Shown here: in pieces, positions 60,643 to 64,000 of the stretch | Layout: each line of letters starts with the position of its first letter | Position numbering within the stretch: the first letter of the stretch is position 1 | NCBI RefSeq assembly: GCF_036226745.1 | Contig: NZ_CP109013.1 | Coordinates: 7,564,001-7,628,000, forward strand | DNA from: Streptomyces sp. NBC_00683 | Lineage (GTDB): Bacteria; Actinomycetota; Actinomycetes; Streptomycetales; Streptomycetaceae | DNA: 64,000 bases | Reading direction: 5' to 3' | Translations under genes and position numbers: made by a program | The notes under the pieces: generated by a model | What the model saw: only the letters and a program-made list of their open reading frames with translations | Database searches by the model: none | What the model was told of the DNA's origin: nothing

Positions 60643-61668
60643 TCAGAGCACGCACTGGGCCTCGGCGTAGCGCTCGGCGGGGACCGTCTTCAGGGTCTCC
60701 ACGGCCGCCGCCAGCGGGACCATCGTGATGTCCGTGCCGCGCAGTGCCGTCATCATGCCGAACTCGCCGCGGTGAGCGGCCTCCACCGCGTGCCAGCCGA
60801 AGCGGGTGGCGAGGACACGGTCGTACGCGGTCGGGGTGCCGCCGCGCTGGACGTGGCCGAGGATCACCGGGCGGGCCTCCTTCTCGAGGCGCTGCTCCAG
60901 CTCGATGGAGAGCTGCGTCGCCACACCGGCGAAACGCTCGTGGCCGTAGATGTCCTTGGTGCCCTGGTTGAACTCCATGGAACCCGCGCGCGGCTTCGCA
61001 CCCTCGGCGACGACGACGATCGCGAACTTCTTGCCGGCGGAGAAACGCTGCCCGACGAGCGCGGTCAGCTCGTCGATGTCGAAGGGCCGCTCGGGGACCA
61101 CGATGGCGTGCGCGCCGGCAGCCATGCCGGAGTGCAGCGCGATCCAGCCGGTGTGCCGTCCCATGACCTCGACGATGAGCACCCGCTGGTGCGACTCGGC
61201 CGTGGTCTTCAGCCGGTCGAGAGCCTCGGTCGCGACGCCGACAGCCGTGTCGAAACCGAAGGTCACATCGGTGGAGGCGATGTCGTTGTCGATGGTCTTC
61301 GGCACACCGACGATGGGCAGCCCCGCCTCGGAGAGCAGGTTGGCCGCCTTCAGCGTGCCCTCGCCGCCGATCGGGATGATCGCGTCGAGGCCGAGGTCGG
61401 CGACATGGCCCTTGGCCCGCTCCACCCCGTCACGCAGGTGGGCCGGCTGCACCCTGGAGGAGCCGAGGATCGTGCCGCCGCGGGCGAGGATACCGCCGAC
61501 CGCATCGAGGTCGAGCTTGCGGTAATCGCACTCGAGGAGGCCCTTCCAGCCGTCGTGGAAGCCAATGACCTCGTCGCCGTGATCTACCACCGCGCGGTGC
61601 ACGACGGAACGGATGACGGCGTTCAGGCCGGGGCAGTCGCCGCCGGAGGTGAGCACACCAATTCGCAT
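60643..61668 (-). CDS. pfkA: 6-phosphofructokinase
   Basis: A 341-residue glycolytic kinase making fructose 1,6-bisphosphate. The nucleotide loop is VLTSGGDCPGLNAVIR near residue 4. The catalytic region is PKTIDNDIASTDVTFGFDTA near 124, with IDND at the gamma-phosphate. VMGRHTGWIALHSG near 167 and the GGEGTLKAA stretch near 102 help choose the donor; Gly after the acidic residue favours ATP over pyrophosphate. Streptomyces have several pfkA paralogues and this is one of them. ATG 61668 gives the usual N-terminus (MRIGVLTSGG). A hairpin follows. Confidence 0.95.
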   Translation of the reverse strand: MRIGVLTSGGDCPGLNAVIRSVVHRAVVDHGDEVIGFHDGWKGLLECDYRKLDLDAVGGILARGGTILGSSRVQPAHLRDGVERAKGHVADLGLDAIIPIGGEGTLKAANLLSEAGLPIVGVPKTIDNDIASTDVTFGFDTAVGVATEALDRLKTTAESHQRVLIVEVMGRHTGWIALHSGMAAGAHAIVVPERPFDIDELTALVGQRFSAGKKFAIVVVAEGAKPRAGSMEFNQGTKDIYGHERFAGVATQLSIELEQRLEKEARPVILGHVQRGGTPTAYDRVLATRFGWHAVEAAHRGEFGMMTALRGTDITMVPLAAAVETLKTVPAERYAEAQCVL

Positions 61669-61812
61669 TGCCCGGGAAACCTTTGCAACGTGGGCCGACG
61701 ACCGGACCACGTCGTCCGGTTGGATCCCCGCCACCCTACCGGCGCAAGGTGGCCGGACCGAACCCACCGTCCGCCTGCTGGACGTCCACCGGCCGTACAC
61801 GAAACCCCACAG

Positions 61813-61846
61813 CTACGGGCAGCCTGTCAACAGGGCGTGCCCGTAG
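61813..61846 (-). terminator. Hairpin after gatD
   Basis: An outer 9-bp stem (CTACGGGCA with TGCCCGTAG) enclosing an inner CCTG/CAGG pairing, just past the gatD stop. Confidence 0.75.
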
Positions 61847-61872
61847 GGGAGACCGTGACGGCCGGGAGGAAG

Positions 61873-62601
61873 TCAGGCAGGCTGCGTCGCCGCGGCGATC
61901 CGCTCGGAGCGGAGTGCCTCGTACCAGCGGTCGTCGCACGGCGGCAGCGCGTTCACATCGAGGGCCAGCTTCAGCAGGTGGTCCGCGATCAGCGGATTGC
62001 GTGCCAGCACGGGGCCGTGCATGTACGTGCCGAAGACCGTGTCGTTGTACGCGCCCTCGGTGCCGTCGCCCGTGCCGTTGCCCCGCCCGATCCGGGTGCG
62101 GGCGAACGGCCGGGCCGTCGGGCCGAGGTGGGTGATGCCCTGGTGGTTCTCGAATCCGGTCAGCGGCGGGAGCCCCAGGTTCGGATCGATGTCACCGAGC
62201 ACGTCGCCGACGCACCGGGCGCCCTCGCCGCGCGTGGAGACCACATCGAGCAGCCCGAGGCCGGGCTCGCGCTCGCCGAGGTCGTTGATGAACTCGTGAC
62301 CGAGGATCTGGTAGCCCGCGCAGACCGAGAAGATGATCGCGCCGTTGGACGCGGCCCTGCTCAGCCCGCCGTCACGGCGCAGCCGCTCCGCGGCAAGACG
62401 CTGCGGACGGTCCTCACCGCCACCGATCAGATAGATGTCGCCCGAGGTGGGGATGGGCTGGTCGCTGCGCACGTCGACACGCGACACGTCGAGACCGCGC
62501 TGCCGTGCCCGGCGCTCCACCACGAGGGCGTTGCCCTGATCGCCGTAGGTGCTGAGGAGGTCGGGGTACACCCACACCAGCCGCAGGCCGTTGTTGCTCA
62601 T
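61873..62601 (-). CDS. gatD: GatD, glutamine amidotransferase subunit of lipid II isoglutaminyl synthase
   Basis: A 242-residue class-I glutamine amidotransferase that frees ammonia for MurT. The nucleophile Cys is in FSVCAGYQILG near residue 94 and the catalytic His in GTYMHGPVLARNP near 189. N-terminal GDQGNALVV and LIGGGEDRPQ match GatD rather than CobQ. With MurT it turns D-Glu of lipid II into D-isoGln in the cytoplasm. The start is ATG 62601, 34 bp after murT on the same strand. Confidence 0.93.
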   Translation of the reverse strand: MSNNGLRLVWVYPDLLSTYGDQGNALVVERRARQRGLDVSRVDVRSDQPIPTSGDIYLIGGGEDRPQRLAAERLRRDGGLSRAASNGAIIFSVCAGYQILGHEFINDLGEREPGLGLLDVVSTRGEGARCVGDVLGDIDPNLGLPPLTGFENHQGITHLGPTARPFARTRIGRGNGTGDGTEGAYNDTVFGTYMHGPVLARNPLIADHLLKLALDVNALPPCDDRWYEALRSERIAAATQPA

Positions 62602-62635
62602 GCTTCGTCCTCTCCGGGGGTGGCCGGCGCCGGGG

Positions 62636-63874
62636 TCAGTTGCCGACACGACGGCGCAGGTCCTGGAAGGCGGTGTAGTTGGCGATGACTTCGATGCGGC
62701 CGGGAGGAGCCATCTGGACGGCCTCGTCCAGGGTCTCGCAGACACGGAAGTCCAGTCCGGCAACCTCGAGCCGCACCGCGAGGTCCAGCTTGCGGTCACC
62801 GAGCACGAAGATCGGGTGCCCGTACAGCTGGGTGTAGTCGACGTCCCACAGCCAGGAGGTGTCCGTACCGTCCGCGCCTCGGGCGTTCACGGAGAGGATC
62901 ACCGGGGTGGGCGGGGGGTCGATCAGGGAGAACGTCTCGAGCCAGCCCGCCGGGTTCTTCGCCAGCAGGAGCCGCAGCTCGCGGCCGAGGAAGGTCACGA
63001 CGTCGTAGCGGCCCGCGACAGCCTGCACCTGGTACATCCGCTCCAGGGCGACCTGCGGCGGCACACCGAAGACCGCGGCGACCGCGGCCGAACTGGTGGC
63101 GTTCGCCTTGTTGGCCCGGCCCGGCAGCTGGAGGTGGATCGGCCACGCGGACCCGTGCGGGTCCAGGACGTAGTCGCCGTTGAGCGCCCAGCTGGGGGCG
63201 GGACGGCGGAAGCCGCACTCGCCGCAGAACCAGTCGTCGCCGGGGCGCTGCATCACACCGCCGCAGGACGGGCAGGACCAGGCGTCGTCCTTCCACGCCT
63301 GTCCGGCCGCGACCCACACCACGTTGGGGGAGGAGGACGCCGCCCAGACGATCAGCGGGTCGTCCGCGTTGGCGACGATCACGGCCTTCGAGCCGGAGAG
63401 GCCCTCACGCCACTTCTCGGCCAGCATCCGGGTCTCCGCGGCGCGGTCCAGCTGGTCGCGGGAGAGGTTGAGCAGCGCGATCACCTTCGGCGTCGTATCG
63501 CGTGCGACGCCGGCGAGATACTTCTCGTCGACCTCGATCACGCCGTACTTCGCGTCCGATCCGCCGGCCAGCGCGGAGGTGATTCCCGCGGGCATGTTGG
63601 CGCCGAGCGCGTTCGACACGACGGGCCCAGCGGCCCGGAGTGCCTCGGCGATCAGCCGGGTGGTGGTCGTCTTGCCGTTCGTCGCGGACACGAGGATCAC
63701 GTCCAAGTGCTGCGCCAGCCGCCCCAGCAGGTCGGGGTCGAGCTTGAGCGCCACCCGGCCGCCGATCACCGATCCGCTGCCGCGCCCCGCAGCGCGCGAC
63801 ACCGCCGCCGCGGCCTTGCCCGCCGTCACGGCGAGCTTGGCCCGCGGCGACAACGGCTCCGTGTTGCCTGCCAT
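62636..63874 (-). CDS. murT: MurT, ligase subunit of lipid II isoglutaminyl synthase
   Basis: A 412-residue Mur-ligase-like enzyme. The ATP loop is VSATNGKTTTTRL near residue 62, the central domain has EVDEKYL near 111 and NLSRDQLDR near 133, and the family's zinc ribbon is CPSCGG...CGECG near 204-229, unique to MurT. The C-terminal DUF1727 domain follows. It uses ATP and GatD's ammonia to amidate lipid II. ATG 63874 was chosen over an upstream ATG because an AGGAGG site lies directly before it. Confidence 0.94.
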   Translation of the reverse strand: MAGNTEPLSPRAKLAVTAGKAAAAVSRAAGRGSGSVIGGRVALKLDPDLLGRLAQHLDVILVSATNGKTTTTRLIAEALRAAGPVVSNALGANMPAGITSALAGGSDAKYGVIEVDEKYLAGVARDTTPKVIALLNLSRDQLDRAAETRMLAEKWREGLSGSKAVIVANADDPLIVWAASSSPNVVWVAAGQAWKDDAWSCPSCGGVMQRPGDDWFCGECGFRRPAPSWALNGDYVLDPHGSAWPIHLQLPGRANKANATSSAAVAAVFGVPPQVALERMYQVQAVAGRYDVVTFLGRELRLLLAKNPAGWLETFSLIDPPPTPVILSVNARGADGTDTSWLWDVDYTQLYGHPIFVLGDRKLDLAVRLEVAGLDFRVCETLDEAVQMAPPGRIEVIANYTAFQDLRRRVGN

Positions 63875-64000
63875 CGTCCTAGATCCTCCTTGCATCAGTC
63901 CGCGCCCAGCCTATCGATGTCCGGCGCGTCGACCGCACCTCGGCACCACCGGGAACGTGGAGGTCACGTGGAACGTACGCTTCTCCCCATGCGAAACCGC

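Noticed and set aside
63989..64000. Possible start of a new plus-strand gene at the right edge
   Set aside because: Only four codons are visible (ATG CGA AAC CGC) and no clear ribosome site precedes them.

Overview
This 64-kb window is a piece of a Streptomyces (or very close actinomycete) chromosome. The evidence is the very high G+C content, the near-exclusive use of G/C third codon positions, frequent GTG/TTG starts and 4-bp ATGA overlaps, and gene families typical of the genus: an XRE/DUF397/anti-sigma-like ATPase trio, an SAV2177-type methyltransferase, an ECF41 sigma factor, a c-di-AMP riboswitch before an NlpC/P60 gene, and the MurT/GatD pair. The gene order (purB, bio genes, ure genes, pfkA, murT/gatD) looks like ordinary core-arm Streptomyces chromosome. 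I see no tRNA, rRNA, insertion sequence, prophage or CRISPR array.

Layout. 1-3.1 kb: edge membrane protein and a DUF6493 protein. 3.1-4.5 kb: a SWIM zinc-finger gene broken by an apparent 1-nt frameshift. 4.5-9.6 kb: Tat-exported PhoD phosphatase, MocR regulator divergent from an EamA exporter, and an alpha/beta hydrolase. 9.8-13 kb: ECF41 sigma factor, then GntR and ROK sugar-type regulators with a DasR-like operator. 13.1-16.7 kb: NarL-type two-component system divergent from an ABC exporter. 16.8-18.8 kb: purB-mug. 18.9-24 kb: methyltransferase, SGNH hydrolase, two CNNM/CorC-type membrane proteins, GNAT. 24-33.1 kb: a nitrogen-assimilation island (see below). 33.5-34.1 kb: toxin-antitoxin pair. 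35-39.4 kb: complete late biotin pathway, bioBAD divergent from bioF. 39.4-42.8 kb: XRE/DUF397/ATPase, LysR/LysE pair. 42.9-46.7 kb: riboswitch-controlled NlpC/P60, haloalkane dehalogenase-like enzyme, F420-type protein, NAD(P)-binding protein, TetR. 46.7-49.1 kb: ClpP-like protein with an altered triad, small genes, orphan antitoxin. 49.2-50.9 kb: transporter/TetR. 51-55.6 kb: ureABCFGD. 55.7-64 kb: exported peptidase, epimerase, PlsC-like acyltransferase, CtaG, pfkA, gatD-murT.

The most interesting unit is 24.0-33.2 kb. Four genes with successive 4-bp overlaps encode two DUF1989 proteins, a biotin-dependent urea/guanidine carboxylase and allophanate hydrolase. A divergent TetR gene follows, then a convergent APC permease. 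Nearly identical 20-bp palindromes lie about 60-90 bp before both the operon and the permease gene and tie them into one regulon. Because a complete urease operon lies only 18 kb away and DUF1989 pairs are known carboxyguanidine deiminases, I read this island as guanidine assimilation under protein (TetR) control rather than as a second urea pathway.

Other points worth following are the ClpP-like protein with Gln where the catalytic His should be, the Fic/Doc-like toxin with a degenerate motif behind a perfect palindrome, the DasR-type operator before an orphan GntR gene, and several short tandem-repeat tracts between genes.
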